Positions 46,990 through 61,731 of a DNA stretch of 64,000 bases are shown one piece after another. The notes under the pieces are model-generated. The model had not been told where the DNA came from. It saw nothing but the letters and a program-made list of their open reading frames with translations, and made no database searches. A program made the position numbers and the translations under genes. Positions within the stretch are counted from its first letter, which is position 1, and every line of letters begins with the position of its first letter. The DNA is taken from contig CM049314.1 of NCBI GenBank assembly GCA_026874595.1, forward strand, positions 54,483,812 through 54,547,811, in the 5' to 3' direction. Origin of the DNA: Sipunculus nudus (Eukaryota > Annelida > Sipuncula > Golfingiida > Sipunculidae).

Positions 46990-49900
46990 CAGTATGGACA
47001 CAGTATACAAGGCTAACCTACTATAAGTATACACACAGTATACAGGACAAACCTACGTTATAACAGAGGCAACTGCATGATCCGTATACACACAGTATAC
47101 AGGACCAACCTACGTTATATTCCAGACAACTAATCAGTATACACACAGTATACAGGACAAACCTACGTTATAACACAGGCAACTGATCCGTATACACACA
47201 GTATACAGGACATACCTACGTTATAACACAGGCAACTGATCCGTATGAACACAGTATACAGGACCAACCTACGTTATATTCCAGACAACAAATCAGTATA
47301 CACACAGTATACAGGACAAACCTACGTTATAACATAGGCAACTGATCAGAATACACACAGTATACAGGACCAACCTACGTTATAACACAGGCAACTGATC
47401 AGTATACACACAGTATACAAGACAAACCTACGTTATATTCCAGACAACTAATCAGTATACACACAGTATACAGGACAAACCTACGTTATAACACAGACAA
47501 CTATTACGTATACACACAGTATACAGGACATACCTACGTTATAACACGTGCAACTGATCTGTATACACACAGTATACAGGACCAACCTACGTTATATTCC
47601 AGACAACTAATCAGTATACACACAGTACACAGGACAAACCTACGTTATAACACAGGCAACTGATCCGTATACATACAGTATACAGGACATACATACGTTA
47701 TAACACAGGCAACTGATCCGTATACACACAGTATACAGGACCAACCTACGTTATATTCAAGACAACTAATCAGTATACACACAGTATACATGACAAACCT
47801 ACGTTATAACACAGGCAACTGATTCGTATACACACAATATACAGGACCAACCTAGGTTATATTCCAGACAACTAATCAGTATACACACAGTATACAGGAC
47901 AAACCTGCGTTATAACACAGGCAACTGATCCGTATACACACAGTATACAAGACAAACCTACGTTATAACAAAGACAACTGATCCGTATACACACAGTATA
48001 CAGGACCAACCTACGTTATATTCCAGACAACTAATCAGTATACACACAGTATACAGGACAAACCTACGTTATAACACAGGCAACTGATTCGTATACACAC
48101 AATATACAGGACCAAACTAGGTTATATTTCAGACAACCAATCAGTATACACACAGTATACAGGACAAACCTACGTTATAACACAGGCAACTGATTCGTAT
48201 ACACACAATATACAGGACCAAACTAGGTTATATTTCAGACAACCAATCAGTATACACACAGTATACAGGACAAACATGCGTTATAACACAGACAACAGAT
48301 CCGTATACACACAGTATACAGGACATACCTACGTTATAACACAGGCAACTGATCAGAATACACACAGTATACAGGACCAACCTGCGTTATAACACAGGCA
48401 ACTGATTCGTATACACACAATATACAGTACCAAACTAGGTTATATTTCAGACAACCAATCAGTATACACACAGTATACTGGACAAACATGCGTTATAACA
48501 CAGGCAACAGATCCGTATACACACAGTATACAGGACATACCTACGTTATATTCCAGACAACTGATCCGTATACACACAGTATACAGGACCAACCTACGTT
48601 ATATTCCAGACAACTAATCAGTATACACACAGTATACAGGACAAACCTACGTTATAACACAGGCAACTGATTCGTATACACTCAATATACAGGACCAAAC
48701 TAGGTTATATTTCAGACAACCAATCAGTATACACACAGTATACAGGACAAACATGCGTTATAACACAGGCAACAGATCCGTATACACACAGTATACAGGA
48801 CATACCTACGTTATAACACAGGCAACTGATCAGAATACACACAGTATACAGGACCAACCTGCGTTATAACACAGGCAACAGATCCGTATACACACAGTAT
48901 ACAGGACATACCTACGTTATAACACAGGCAACTGATCAGAATACACACAGTATACAGGACCAAACTAGGTTATATTTCAGACAACTAATCAGTATACACA
49001 CAGTATACAAGACCAACCTGCGTTATAACACAGGCAACAGATCCGTATACACACAGTATACAAGACAAACCTACGTTATAACACAGACAACTGATCCGTA
49101 TACACACAGTATACAGGACCAACCTACGTTATATTCCAGACAACTAATCAGTATACACACAGTATACAGGACAAACCTACGTTATAACACAGGCAACTGA
49201 TTCGTATACACACAATATACAGGACCAAACTAGGTTATATTTCAGACAACCAATCAGTATACACACAGTATACAGGACAAACATGCGTTATAACACAGGC
49301 AACAGATCCGTATACACACAGTATACAGGACATACCTACGTTATAACACAGGCAACTGATCAGAATACACACAGTATACAGGACCAACCTAGGTTATATT
49401 CCAGACAACTAATCAGTATACACACAGTATACAGGACAAACCTACGTTATAACACAGACAACTGATCAGAATACACACAGTATACAGGACCAACCTGCGT
49501 TATAACACAGGCAACAGATCCGTATACACACAGTATACAGGACATACCTACGTTATAACACAGGCAACTGATCAGAATACACACAGTATACAGGACCAAC
49601 CTACGTTATATACCAGGCAAATGTTCAGTATACACACAGTATACAGGACCAACCTACGTTATAACACAGGTAACTGATCAGTATACACACAGTATACAGG
49701 ACAAACCTACGCTATATTCCAGACAACTAATCAGTATACACACAATATACAGGACCAACCTACGTTATATCACAGGTAACTAATCAGTATACACACAGTA
49801 TACAGGACCAACCTACGTTATATTCCAGACAACTCATCAGTATACACACAGTATACAGGACCAACCTACGTTATAACACAGGTAACTGATCAGTGTACAT

Positions 49901-52900
49901 ACAGTATACAGGACCAACCTACGTTATATTCCAGACAACTAATCAGTATACACACAGTATACAGGACAAACCTACGTTATAACACAGGTAACTGATCAGT
50001 ATACACACAGTATACAGGACCAACCTGCGTTATATCAAAGGCAACTGTTCAGTATACACACAGTATACAGGACCAACCTACGTTATAACACAGGCAACTG
50101 ATCAGTATACACACAGTATACAGGGCCAACTTATAACACAGGCAACTGTTCAGTATACACACAGTATACAAGGCAAACCTACGTTATAACACAGGTAACT
50201 GATCAGTATACACACAGTATACAGGACCAACCTGCGTTATAACACAGGCAACTGTTCAGTATACACACAGTATACAGGACCAACCTACGTTATAACACAG
50301 GCAACTGATCAGTATACACACAGTATACAGGGCCAACTTATAACACAGGCAACTGATCAGTATACACACAGTATACAGGGCCAACTTATAACACAGGTAA
50401 CTGATCAGTATACACACAGTATACAGGACCAACCTGCGTTATATCACAGGCAACTGTTCAGTATACACACAGTATACAGGACCAACCTGCGTTATATTCC
50501 AGACAACTAATCAGTATACACACAGTATACAGGACAAACCTACGTTATAACACAGGTAACTGATCAGTATACACACAGTATACAGGACCAACCTGTGTTA
50601 TATTCCAGACAACCAATCAGTATACACACAGTATACAGGACAAACCTACGTTATAACACAGGTAACTGATCAGTATACACACAGTATACAGGACCAACCT
50701 ACGTTATATTCCAGACAACTAATCAGTATACACACAGTATACAGGACAAACCTACGTTATAACACAGGTAACTGATCAGTATACACACAGTATACAGGAC
50801 CAACCTGCGTTATATCACAGGCAACTGTTCAGTATACACACAGTATACAGGACCAACCTACGTTATAACACAGGCAACTGATCAGTATACACACAGTATA
50901 CAGGGCCAACTTATAACACAGGCAACTGATCAGTATACACACAGTATACAGGGCCAACTTATAACACAGGTAACTGATCAGTATACACACAGTATACAGG
51001 ACCAACCTGCGTTATATCACAGGCAACTGATCAGTATACACACAGTATACAGGGCCAACTGATAACACAGGCAACTGATCAGTATACACACAGTATACAG
51101 GGCCAACTTATAACACAGGTAACTGATCAGTATACACACAGTATACAGGACCAACCTGCGTTATATCACAGGCAACTGTTCAGTATACACACAGTATACA
51201 GGACAAACCTACGTTATAACACAGGTAACTGATCAGTATACACACAGTATACAGGACCAGCCTGCGTTATATCACAGGCAACTTTTCAATATACACACAG
51301 TATACAGGACCAACCTACGTGATAACACAGGCAACTGATCAGTATACACACAGTATACAGGGCCAACTTATAACACAGGCAACTGATCAGTATACACACA
51401 GTATACAGGGCCAACTTATAACACAGGTAACTGATCAGTATACACACAGTATACAGGACCAACCTGCGTTATATCACAGGCAACTGATCAGTATACACAT
51501 AGTATACAGGGCCAACTTATAACACAGGCAACTGATCAGTATACACACAGTATACAGGGCCAACTTATAACACAGGTAACTGATCAGTATACACACAGTA
51601 TACAGGACCAACCTGCGTTATATCACAGACAACTGTTCAGTATACACACAGTATACAGGACCAACCTGCGTTATATTCCAGACAACTAATCAGTATACAC
51701 ACAGTATACAGGACAAACCTACGTTATAACACAGGTAACTGATCAGTATACACACAGTATACAGGACCAACCTGCGTTATATTCCAGACAACTAATCAGT
51801 ATACACACAGTATACAGGACAAACTTACGTTATAACACAGGTAACTGATCAGTATACACACAGTATACAGGACCAACCTACGTTATATTCCAGACAACTA
51901 ATCAGTATACACACAGTATACAGGACCAACCTACGTTATATCACAGGTAACTGATCAGTATACACACAGTACACAGGACCAACCTGCGTTATATTCCAGA
52001 CAACTAATAAGTATACACACAGTATACAGGACCAACCTACGTTATATCACAGGTAACTAATCAGTATACATACAGTATACAGGACCAACCTACGTTATAA
52101 CACAGGTAACTGATCAGTATACACACAGTATACAGGACCAACCTGCGTTATATTCCAGACAACTAATCAGTATACACACAGTATACAGGGCCAACCTACG
52201 TTATAACACAGGTAACTGATCAGTATACACACAGTATACAGGACAAACCTACGTTATAACACAGGTAACTGTTCAGTATAGACACAGTATACAGGACAAA
52301 CCTACGTTATAACACAGGAAACGGTTCATTATACACACAGAAAACAGGACATACCTACGTTATATTCCAGACAACTAATCAGTATACACACAGTATACAG
52401 GACAAACCTACGTTATAACACAGGTAACTAATCAGTATACACACAGTATACAGGACCAACCTGCGTTATATCACAGGCAACTGTTCAGTATACACACAGT
52501 ATACAGGACCAACCTACGTTATAACACAGGCAACTGATCAGTATACACACAGTATACAGGGCCAACTTATAACACAGGCAACTGTTCAGTATACACACAG
52601 TATACAGGGCAAACCTACGTTATAACACAGGTAACTGATCAGTATACACACAGTATACAGGACCAACCTGCGTTATAACACAGGCAACTGTTCAGTATAC
52701 ACACAGTATACAGGACCAACCTACGTTATAACACAGGCAACTGATCAGTATACACACAGTATACAGGGCCAACTTATAACACAGGCAACTGATCAGTATA
52801 CACACAGTATACAGGGCCAACTTATAACACAGGTAACTGATCAGTATACACACAGTATACAGGACCAACCTGCGTTATATCACAGGCAACTGTTCAGTAT

Positions 52901-54505
52901 ACACACAGTATACAGGACCAACCTGCGTTATATTCCAGACAACTAATCAGTATACACACAGTATACAGGACAAACCTACGTTATAACACAGGTAACTGAT
53001 CAGTATACACACAGTATACAGGACCAACCTGTGTTATATTCCAGACAACCAATCAGTATACACACAGTATACAGGACAAACCTACGTTATAACACAGGTA
53101 ACTAATCAGTATACACACAGTATACAGGACCAACCTACGTTATATTCCAGACAACTAATCAGTATACACACAGTATACAGGACAAACCTACGTTATAACA
53201 CAGGTAACTGATCAGTATACACACAGTATACAGGACCAACCTGCGTTATATCACAGGCAACTGTTCAGTATACACACAGTATACAGGACCAACCTACGTT
53301 ATAACACAGGCAACTGATCAGTATACACACAGTATACAGGGCCAACTTATAACACAGGCAACTGATCAGTATACACACAGTATACAGGGCCAACTTATAA
53401 CACAGGTAACTGATCAGTATACACACAGTATACAGGACCAACCTGCGTTATATCACAGGCAACTGATCAGTATACACACAGTATACAGGGCCAACTGATA
53501 ACACAGGCAACTGATCAGTATACACACAGTATACAGGGCCAACTTATAACACAGGTAACTGATCAGTATACACACAGTATACAGGACCAACCTGCGTTAT
53601 ATCACAGGCAACTGTTCAGTATACACACAGTATACAGGACAAACCTACGTTATAACACAGGTAACTGATCAGTATACACACAGTATTCAGGACCAACCTG
53701 CGTTATATCACAGGCAACTTTTCAATATACACACAGTATACAGGACCAACCTACGTTATAACACAGGCAACTGATCAGTATACACACAGTATACAGGGCC
53801 AACTTATTACACAGGCAACTGATCAGTATACACACAGTATACAGGGCCAACTTATAACACAGGTAACTGATCAGTATACACACTGTATACAGGACCAACC
53901 TGCGTTATATCACAGGCAACTGATCAGTATACACACAGTATACAGGGCCAACTTATAACACAGGCAACTGATCAGTATACACACAGTATACAGGGCCAAC
54001 TTATAACACAGGTAACTGATCAGTATACACACAGTATACAGGACCAACCTGCGTTATATCACAAACAACTGTTCAGTATACACACAGTATACAGGACCAA
54101 CCTGCGTTATATTCCAGACAACTAATCAGTATACACACAGTATACAGGACAAACCTACGTTATAACACAGGTAACTGATCAGTATACACACAGTATACAG
54201 GACCAACCTGCGTTATATTCCAGACAACTAATCAGTATACACACAGTATACAGGACAAACCTACGTTATAACACAGGTAACTGATCAGTATACACACAGT
54301 ATACAGGACCAACCTACGTTATATTCCAGACAACTAATCAGTATACACACAGTATACAGGACAAACCTACGTTATAACACAGGCAACTGTTCAGTATACA
54401 CACAGTATACAGGGTAAACCTACGTTATAACACAAGCAACTGTTTAGTATACACACAGTATACAGGGCAAACCTACGTTATAACACAGGCAACTGTTCAG
54501 TATAC
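46990..54505. repeat. 53-bp minisatellite, roughly 145 copies, 7.5 kb
   Basis: The common unit is CAGTATACACACAGTATACA, GGACCAACCTACGTTATAAC, then ACAGGCAACTGAT. Variants carry TATTCCAGACAACTAAT, and a shortened 48-bp type reads GGGCCAACTTATAACACAGG. Each unit carries GTATAC twice. Rare variants (CCTGTGTTATATT, AACTGATAACACAGG, CTTTTCAATATAC) recur exactly 2,436 bp apart, marking an internal duplication of at least 2 kb (49.92-51.92 and 52.36-54.36 kb). The left part has its own local higher-order block (CATGCGTTATAAC / AACTAGGTTATATTTC). No gene. Confidence 0.96.
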
Positions 54506-55675
54506 GCTTTATTCAAGACAATCCAGTCTTTTCTGAGTAAAGCTGAGAATGATAAACCCATGACTAATCATAAATAGGGATGCGGATAGCCATGGTAGCA
54601 GGTCAGAGGTCAATTAAAAACGTCCCTAAACCTGCACCATGGAGTGGTATTTTGAATTGACCACATAGCGGCGCTTCAATCAGGTTCTGGGAACCGACAT
54701 AAACAAAAACAGTTTTCAAAACATTGTTTGGTAGAACACAAAACACTCAGGGAGAGGACAATTGTAAAAACCGAAGGTAAATGATTAAGCTTACAACTAC
54801 CATGTCTGTAGAGTGCAGAGGGTGTGAATCTTGAGATGAGTCAGGGAATGATTAAAAACCATGGGACAGGAACATGAAACTCTGCTTGAGAGGAAAATTG
54901 TCTGTCTATTATATTTTTAATTATTATAACTCCGGACCCATACTCATTTATCCCCAGACTTACACTTACCGTGTCTTACGTTTTAATAATTTTTGCATTT
55001 TACCTTTAAACTGCATCAAAGGAAATCTGTGACTCAAGTTTCTTCACGTTAAACACCTATGGCTCCACCTGGTGACGGAGTCAAACAAAAAAGAATGGCT
55101 GGCAAGAGTTGTTGAACTGAAATACGTGATGTACGCCCACGAAGTGTGTGTATTTGCGCACGAGGGGCAAAGTTGGTTCAATTAGATTTTCAGGTCAAAC
55201 TTACAACAAATTCATTCACCATTCCCATCACCATAAATCATTCGGTCATTGCTCTTGGCAAGGAGTAATGTTGTCATTTTAAAAATCTCTTATAAATATA
55301 GAATAATTTATTTTTTCTTAAACAATTCTGAAATTGTTACAAAATGCTTGTTTTATGTAATGTGGGCACTTTTGTTTAGGGTATACAAAAACATTTTCTT
55401 ACACAGACTATGTGTTGGGTTATTAACAATCATTGGCAATCTTAAATCAAAACACACAAAAAATTAAATTTATGCAGTGAAAAGCTTATCCTTAGACATA
55501 CTTCAAATAGTTTGCCTGAATTGCCCTGCTCAACACAGCTGTTATAGTTCATTAATCTGTTATTCTGAATATATAGGATCTTATAGATTTATGTGAAAAC
55601 AAACTAACTTTTATTTTAAAGATTAATACAAGTACTTTAAAAAAGGAGTATTCATTCAATATATTATGCTAGTAT
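54506..55675. other. Unique spacer after the array
   Basis: Non-repetitive, AT-rich to normal DNA. The frame at 55249-55467 shows no recognisable domain. No RNA gene seen. Confidence 0.6.
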
Positions 55676-55935
55676 CCTGTAAGAACCCTACCTAAATATA
55701 TCGGTTCCAGGGAAAACCTTTCAGTAAGTTTCTAGGATGCATCCATTGTTAGGCTAATACATGAGAATCCTCCATGGTTTGTACGAGGATCTTTCAGGGG
55801 TCCACGAAGAACCCTAAGAGGGGGTTCCATACAGAACCCTGACCAGATGGTTCTACCTGGAACCTCGAAAAATTTCCGCACTCTCTGAAGAACCTTCAGA
55901 GGTCTACATGTAAATTTCGTTTTTTTTTATAGTGC
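55676..55935. mobile_element. MITE-like element of GGTTCT/AGAACC motifs
   Basis: Contains AAGAACCCTA, GGTTCCAGGG, AAGAACCCTAAGAG, GGGGTTCCATACAGAACCC, GGTTCTACCTGGAACC and GAAGAACCTTCAGAGG: one hexamer theme in alternating orientation, so the strand folds into many small hairpins. Elements of this style are well known from animal genomes as non-autonomous DNA transposons. The termini are not clear in this copy. Confidence 0.5.
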
Positions 55936-56028
55936 GTGCATTTTTTTATTTAAATATGAACCTTAATCATAACAAGCTTCCTCCATTATTGTTCCACCAG
56001 GAGAGCATGCGTTTATCTTTTTTACAGG

Positions 56029-56452
<424 letters not shown>

Positions 56453-57555
56453 ATTGTTCCCAACATAACTCACGCTGTCATGAACGGGTCCTCATGAAAT
56501 TCGTTTGGCATTTCGGGAATGGGCCTTTTAAAAACCGATTAGCCTTTGGTGTGGGTTGGGTGCACGATCCGAATTCAGGAAAGTCACCAAAGAATATTCA
56601 TAAATGTACAGTCACATATGCGCGAATAAACCTGAGAATATGGACCGAATAAGTGAATGCAGACACGGTTGTGGGAGCATCCCACAATAGGGGACCCCAC
56701 ACAACAGAGGCTTGCATTCCTTAGAATCGGGAATTCTTGTTTATATATTTATAAAAAGAAAACGAAAAATATCTTTTGGTACTTTTTTCTATAAGGACAA
56801 ATGAGATATTTGATTTTAGCAACAAATCATTAATCTTAACATGTCCAAGGAGCAGATATTCTTTATTAAATATGTGCCATAAAATGTACCCAAGAACACT
56901 CTCTTTACAAACGGATTAATGATGGAATGTGAAAATAAAATATTAAATATTACAAGGAAAGAATACTTTAAAATGGTGTATACCACCAGAAAGAACATGG
57001 TACCAAATTTGCTGTAATGTTTACTTTATTGGTCTAATATAGATTTGAAATAACTTTTGGATTTATTTTAGATACATTTTCCAGGGAAAGCTTCCTTGCA
57101 AGGAAGGTAGAACGTTCACCAGAATATAAAACACCGAAAGCTCTACGTAAACATATTTGGTTCAAAGTGTATACACCGGCACATTTTACGGGGAGGGCAA
57201 CATTTACTTTCTCATAAAGTATATATGCCCGCGGTCAGTGGCGTATGGGTGACCTTTGAACTGTTATTGATATAATGTACAAGGACCCACTTGAAATCAA
57301 AGGTATCTTACCCGGAATATTTACAACCCCAGGTCGAAATCAGAGTGTTTGTGAACAGATAATTCTTGGATTCAACTCGTTTATACTACTAACAGATCAA
57401 GTAGCTACTGGATGGCTATAAAACTAAACATAGCTAAATAATGTGACTATATATCTATAACGGATGTATAAGTACACACACAATTTTAAGCGCACAAATT
57501 GACCGTTTGACCATTATTATAGACAAGATAAATAAGATTGATCATTTATTTATCT

Positions 57556-57560
<5 letters not shown>
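56453..57560. other. Unique spacer
   Basis: No gene recognised. The patch 56460-56680 is more complex and GC-normal than its surroundings. Confidence 0.6.
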
Positions 57561-57598
<38 letters not shown>

Positions 57599-57606
57599 TA
57601 TATATA
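57561..57606. repeat. (TA)n tract
   Basis: About 17 TA repeats and a short imperfect extension. Confidence 0.92.
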
Positions 57607-58312
57607 AAATATATACTTATATATAAACTATTATATTCTTTACTTACTGTCAGCGTTATATCATTAGTTTTGGCCATTACATTTGTGTGTGTGTGTGTTT
57701 CATAAAAATATCAAAACGAAAACGAGTATATCTGGAAGGGAACCTTCTGGCTGATACTGAAATATGAATATCTGTCGACCTGTAGTAATGAGACGCACAT
57801 ATATTCACACCCAGGAATATAGTGCACGGCCTGATGTTGTCTACAGGCTGAAGGAGCGGACTGTATATGCAGTTATCACGGAGACAAATTTTACCGTTGT
57901 ATATGTGATCGGGATCCTTGATGCCTGCGGCGAACAAGACGCCATAAACCCATTCACTCCGTGTTTATAGCGGATGTCCTACCATTGGCGTTTAAGTGCA
58001 ACTAGAAATACGCACACTCACGCACGGACTCCTGTTTCATAATACCTGATGACGAATGTGGCTTGACCAACGTGTGTGGCGAAAAAGCGGCTTTATGAAG
58101 GACCGTGGAAATGCGGGGGGTAAGGGTAATCACACTTCATGAAAATGACTCAGCGTGCTTTATTATTAACCGGATATACAATTGAGAGAGTTAAAAATAA
58201 CGAGATAAAAGATGAACAATATATTAATGTATTTTATGAAAACTGCCCTCTGACCTATTGGTCATTTACATTTGACAGGTAAAAGAGTGGTGTTGCACTT
58301 TTAACTTATAGG
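57607..58312. other. Spacer with an unidentified frame
   Basis: A plus frame at 57764-57970 opens at ATG and reads 68 residues of mixed composition without a recognisable domain or splice context. A minus frame overlaps it. I make no gene call. Confidence 0.45.
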
Positions 58313-58326
58313 GTGGGGGGGGGGGG

Positions 58327-58361
<35 letters not shown>
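58313..58361. repeat. (G)n(GA)n tract
   Basis: A poly(G) run of about 16 followed by about 15 GA repeats: a pure purine strand able to form triplex or quadruplex structures. Confidence 0.93.
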
Positions 58362-58363
<2 letters not shown>

Positions 58364-58552
58364 GTACATCCTAGTTTATCTTGTAGATGTCACTTGTGGA
58401 TCTTTGATGTACTATATCATAAAAAATTCCCCTTTTGACATAGACGAAATAGCAAGAAAATATCTGGATTTATAAGTATAATTTATGTGATAGAAAATTG
58501 GGAGGGTGACTACTATAAAAAGACAAGTGAAACTACACTAGCTGACAACATC

Positions 58553-59045
58553 AACTGACGACCACCCGATCACCACGACCATCCCGCTATAAAGACAAAC
58601 ATGATAAAAAGAAAACTCGGCTACAAAGAAAACCCCGGTAACCAAACCATCCCACTATAAAGACAATCCTGATAACACGACACTCAGCTTCAAAGACCAC
58701 CCCGGTAACCCGACCATCCCGCTATAAAGACTGCCAAGGTACATGACCATTCCGCTGTAATTTTTCTGCTTATAACATGACGCTCAGCTACAAAGACTAC
58801 CTCGGTAACCCGGCCATCCCGCTATAAAGACTACCCCGGTAACCCGATCATCCCGCTTTAAAGACTACCTCGGTAACCCGACCATCCCGCTTTAAAGACA
58901 GTCCTGATAACACGACACTCAGCTACTAGGACAACCCCGGTTGCCCGACCAACCCGCTATATAGACGACAATATTAATAAAACGCCCAGCTGTAAAGATA
59001 AAAATGGTAACAAGAACATTTAGTTGTATAGAGACCACCCTGGAG
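58553..59045. repeat. Degenerate 34-bp tandem array
   Basis: The unit is close to CTATAAAGACTACCCCGGTA then ACCCGACCATCCCG, with a second type containing CCTGATAACACGACACTCAG. About 14 units. Two more units reappear at 60488-60560, so the array was probably interrupted by the 1.4-kb stretch in between. Confidence 0.8.
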
Positions 59046-59127
59046 TAATATAGGCCAGTTTATACCCCACTCTTATACCCCCTGACTAGTATATATCAGG
59101 GTATATATTTTAGCTTAGGCCAGAATA
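59046..59127. mobile_element. Left flank of outer fold-back element
   Basis: Words GGCCAGTTTATACCCC, TATACCCCCTGACTAG, CAGGGTATATA and TTAGGCCAGAATA occur in alternating orientation. TAGGCCAGAATA has its inverted partner TATTCTGGCCTA at about 59546, across the inserted MITE. Confidence 0.45.
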
Positions 59128-59531
59128 CTGTGGTTAGGTCTATATTTCGCGGGGCTGAAAACGCGATTTATTCATTTTGAACGTTTCACGGGGGTGTCAT
59201 TTTCTCGATTGCACCAAAACCTGTAAAACTAAGTACAGCAGGTTCTGTATTGATTTAAAATTTAGAAAAAAAAATCCTACAAAACCTTACTAATTACTGG
59301 TTCAGTAATTAAATTATTACTTGTTTCACAGTCTATATGTATCACAGCCTGTGAGTACGGCTAAAGCATGGGCCAGTTTCGAAAACCGGCACAGATTAGG
59401 TTGTTGATGAGGTTGTTTTTAGAGGTTATCTTAGTTGATAGGGCATCTTATGGGGGTTTCATATTCGCGATTATTTCACATTCGCGAATATCGCGAAATT
59501 AAAACCCTCGCGAATAAAAAGTCAACCACAG
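59128..59531. mobile_element. MITE with CTGTGGTT termini and TA target duplication
   Basis: Left end CTGTGGTT, right end AACCACAG, both flanked by TA (59126-59127 and 59532-59533), as left by Tc1/mariner-type transposition. Imperfect inverted repeats extend about 45 bp and include TTCGCG-rich blocks (TCGCGGGG at left; TCGCGAGG on the reverse complement of the right end). At 404 bp with no frame, it is a non-autonomous element. Confidence 0.65.
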
Positions 59532-60233
59532 TATACCCGGGGTTTATTCTGGCCTAGTCTGTTTCATATCCCTTCAGTCCACTTTATACCCCTCACACGT
59601 ATCACAGAAACTGACTTGTATCATGCCAAATGAGGAGACCCATATGATCAACAGTATTTAAAACATTCATAATCTTATAAATGATTTACAATATATATTT
59701 TCTATCGCCACGCATTGTTAATTATCAGATTGAAGAGATACACCAAATCATTTATCATTCATTCATGTGTATATCCATGATATCAGAGAAATGAGTGAAT
59801 TTAATGTATGTTTAATTCAGACACTGTCAAGACAAATTGAAACGAATAAGCTATAGAGAATAACATATTTTGTAACTTCTTTAACTTAATCTTCCCATAA
59901 TCTATTCAACTGAAACTACATTTACACTGTACATGTACTTCTATATATTTATATGTTTATAAATTTATACATTTTGTTACAATTGGCAGCTATAGAGTTA
60001 TTTTCTTTTTTGTGGATATTTTGTTGTAGGTTTTAATTAATTGGAAGTCTCATATCAGATGATGATATATGATTTCTGAAAATTCACGGACATAATACGC
60101 TTATGTAGCAACACGATTCTACACACTTACATACCGATCCCTTCAGATTTCATTCACTTACACTCGATAATTACATTAAAAATTTGACAAAAGAGAAGTC
60201 ATTTCGTAAAAACTACAACTTTTGAACTTTTGT

Positions 60234-60237
<4 letters not shown>
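59532..60237. other. Right flank of the MITE and AT-rich DNA
   Basis: 59532-59610 carries ACCCGGGGTTTATTCTGGCC and TTTATACCCC words of the outer element. The rest is plain AT-rich DNA with no recognised feature. Confidence 0.5.

Positions 60238-60301
<64 letters not shown>
60238..60301. repeat. (TA)n tract
   Basis: About 31 TA repeats. Confidence 0.95.
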
Positions 60302-60304
<3 letters not shown>

Positions 60305-60329
60305 CACAGTTAATAAAACTAAGAGGGGG

Positions 60330-60560
60330 ATTACACTAGCCTAAGGGGGAATACAATGGACTTAAACAAATGATACCCCGGGGAATAATCTAGCCAGCCC
60401 ATTTTATACTCCGAAAAAGTCTGGGCTAGACCAGAATATACCCGGGTATACAAACATTGGGGGGGGGCTATATTGGCCAGCTTCACTGGTATTATGACTA
60501 TGTCACGATGAAGACAACCCGGTAATACGAATACCCCGCTATATACAGGAAACCCCGGTA
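60330..60560. repeat. TATACCC/GGCCAG motif cluster and resumed 34-bp units
   Basis: 60330-60480 repeats the vocabulary GATACCCCGGGG, GGGCTAGACCAGAATATACC and CGGGTATA in mixed orientation. From about 60488 the 34-bp array units return (AAGACAACCCGGTAATACGA, GGAAACCCCGGTAACAC). The minus frame 60331-60585 covers this and is spurious. Confidence 0.55.
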
Positions 60561-61144
60561 ACACAAAAAAAACATAGAAAATCAAGGCAATACCAATAAA
60601 CCGTGCATTCTATACATGCCTGACGAGTCTGATTGAACATGACTTACAAACACAACCATCTCTCCTGCACGACCTGTTTGGTTCGATAAGCGTTTTTGTT
60701 AGGCGGAGGTTTCCTTTACCATTTGGAATGTTTTAATCAGGTAATTATGGTTGGAACTGCGATAAATGGGATCTAAATGTAATGAACACATTCTGGGAAT
60801 GAAATTATACTAACTATACTACAGTCTTAATTTGGAAAATCATGAACAAAATTTGAACAGAATCATGCTAACTAACGCTGTAAAACAGTTCTACCAGTTC
60901 ACCACCATTGTCGATCCCCCCCCCTAAAAAAATAATAAATAAATAAATAAAACATGTAAAATATCCAGTTGCGTTCTTTGAGATATAGTCTGTGCAGGTT
61001 AATGTTGGCTTTATATTCAAAACCTTATTATTACTCATTAATGCAACCTGTTATAACGTATACGGAACTGTAATTTTAACTGACATGAGTGAAAGACTTA
61101 GAAAAATATGTCGTGTCCGGGATTTAGCTCATCAGTCGAAATAT
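60561..61144. other. Unique spacer
   Basis: No gene or repeat recognised, except a short C run and an AAAT microsatellite at about 60918-60950. Confidence 0.6.
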
Positions 61145-61731
61145 CAGTGGAACCTCTCCTAGTGGGCACCTCTATAAAGTGGGCACCTCTATATATAAAG
61201 TGGGCACTTTTGGGCAGTCCCGTTTTTTCTTCTCTTTATTATGTTTAGCTAATGTGGGCACCTCTATATTCTGTAAAGTGGGCAGTTTTCCAGAGCTAAT
61301 GAGGGCACTTCCCGGATTTTCGAGGTTGAACTATCTCCCTACAGCAACTTTGTAAGCCGTCTTTATAGCACTTTTAAAGTGATAAGATTAGATTTATTCT
61401 TAATTATTTTATAACAATATTCATAGATTTTAATATAACAATCAAAACAAATGAACCAAATTCAGAGGTGTACAAGTGAACATTGCATAATAATGATTAT
61501 ACATAACTCAAGACTTAGCTTGGGATGTATGCATACAATTAGATTAATATGCCTGCACCGGCTCAAGTTAGAGATCACCCCAGACTAGCTGCCCCGGTGC
61601 TAATTAATTAATATTTGTTTGTTTGGCTACCAAAAGTGGAAGGAAGCCCTGCTCATTCACCTAATTAATACTCTGTGATAAAGTGACACAGCTATAAATG
61701 TCCCTCTTGCCCATCACAGGTAGTCAGGTAT

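Noticed and set aside
46990-54505. CRISPR-like array of regularly spaced repeats
   Set aside because: Units are contiguous 53-bp tandem copies without unique spacers, in clearly eukaryotic DNA.
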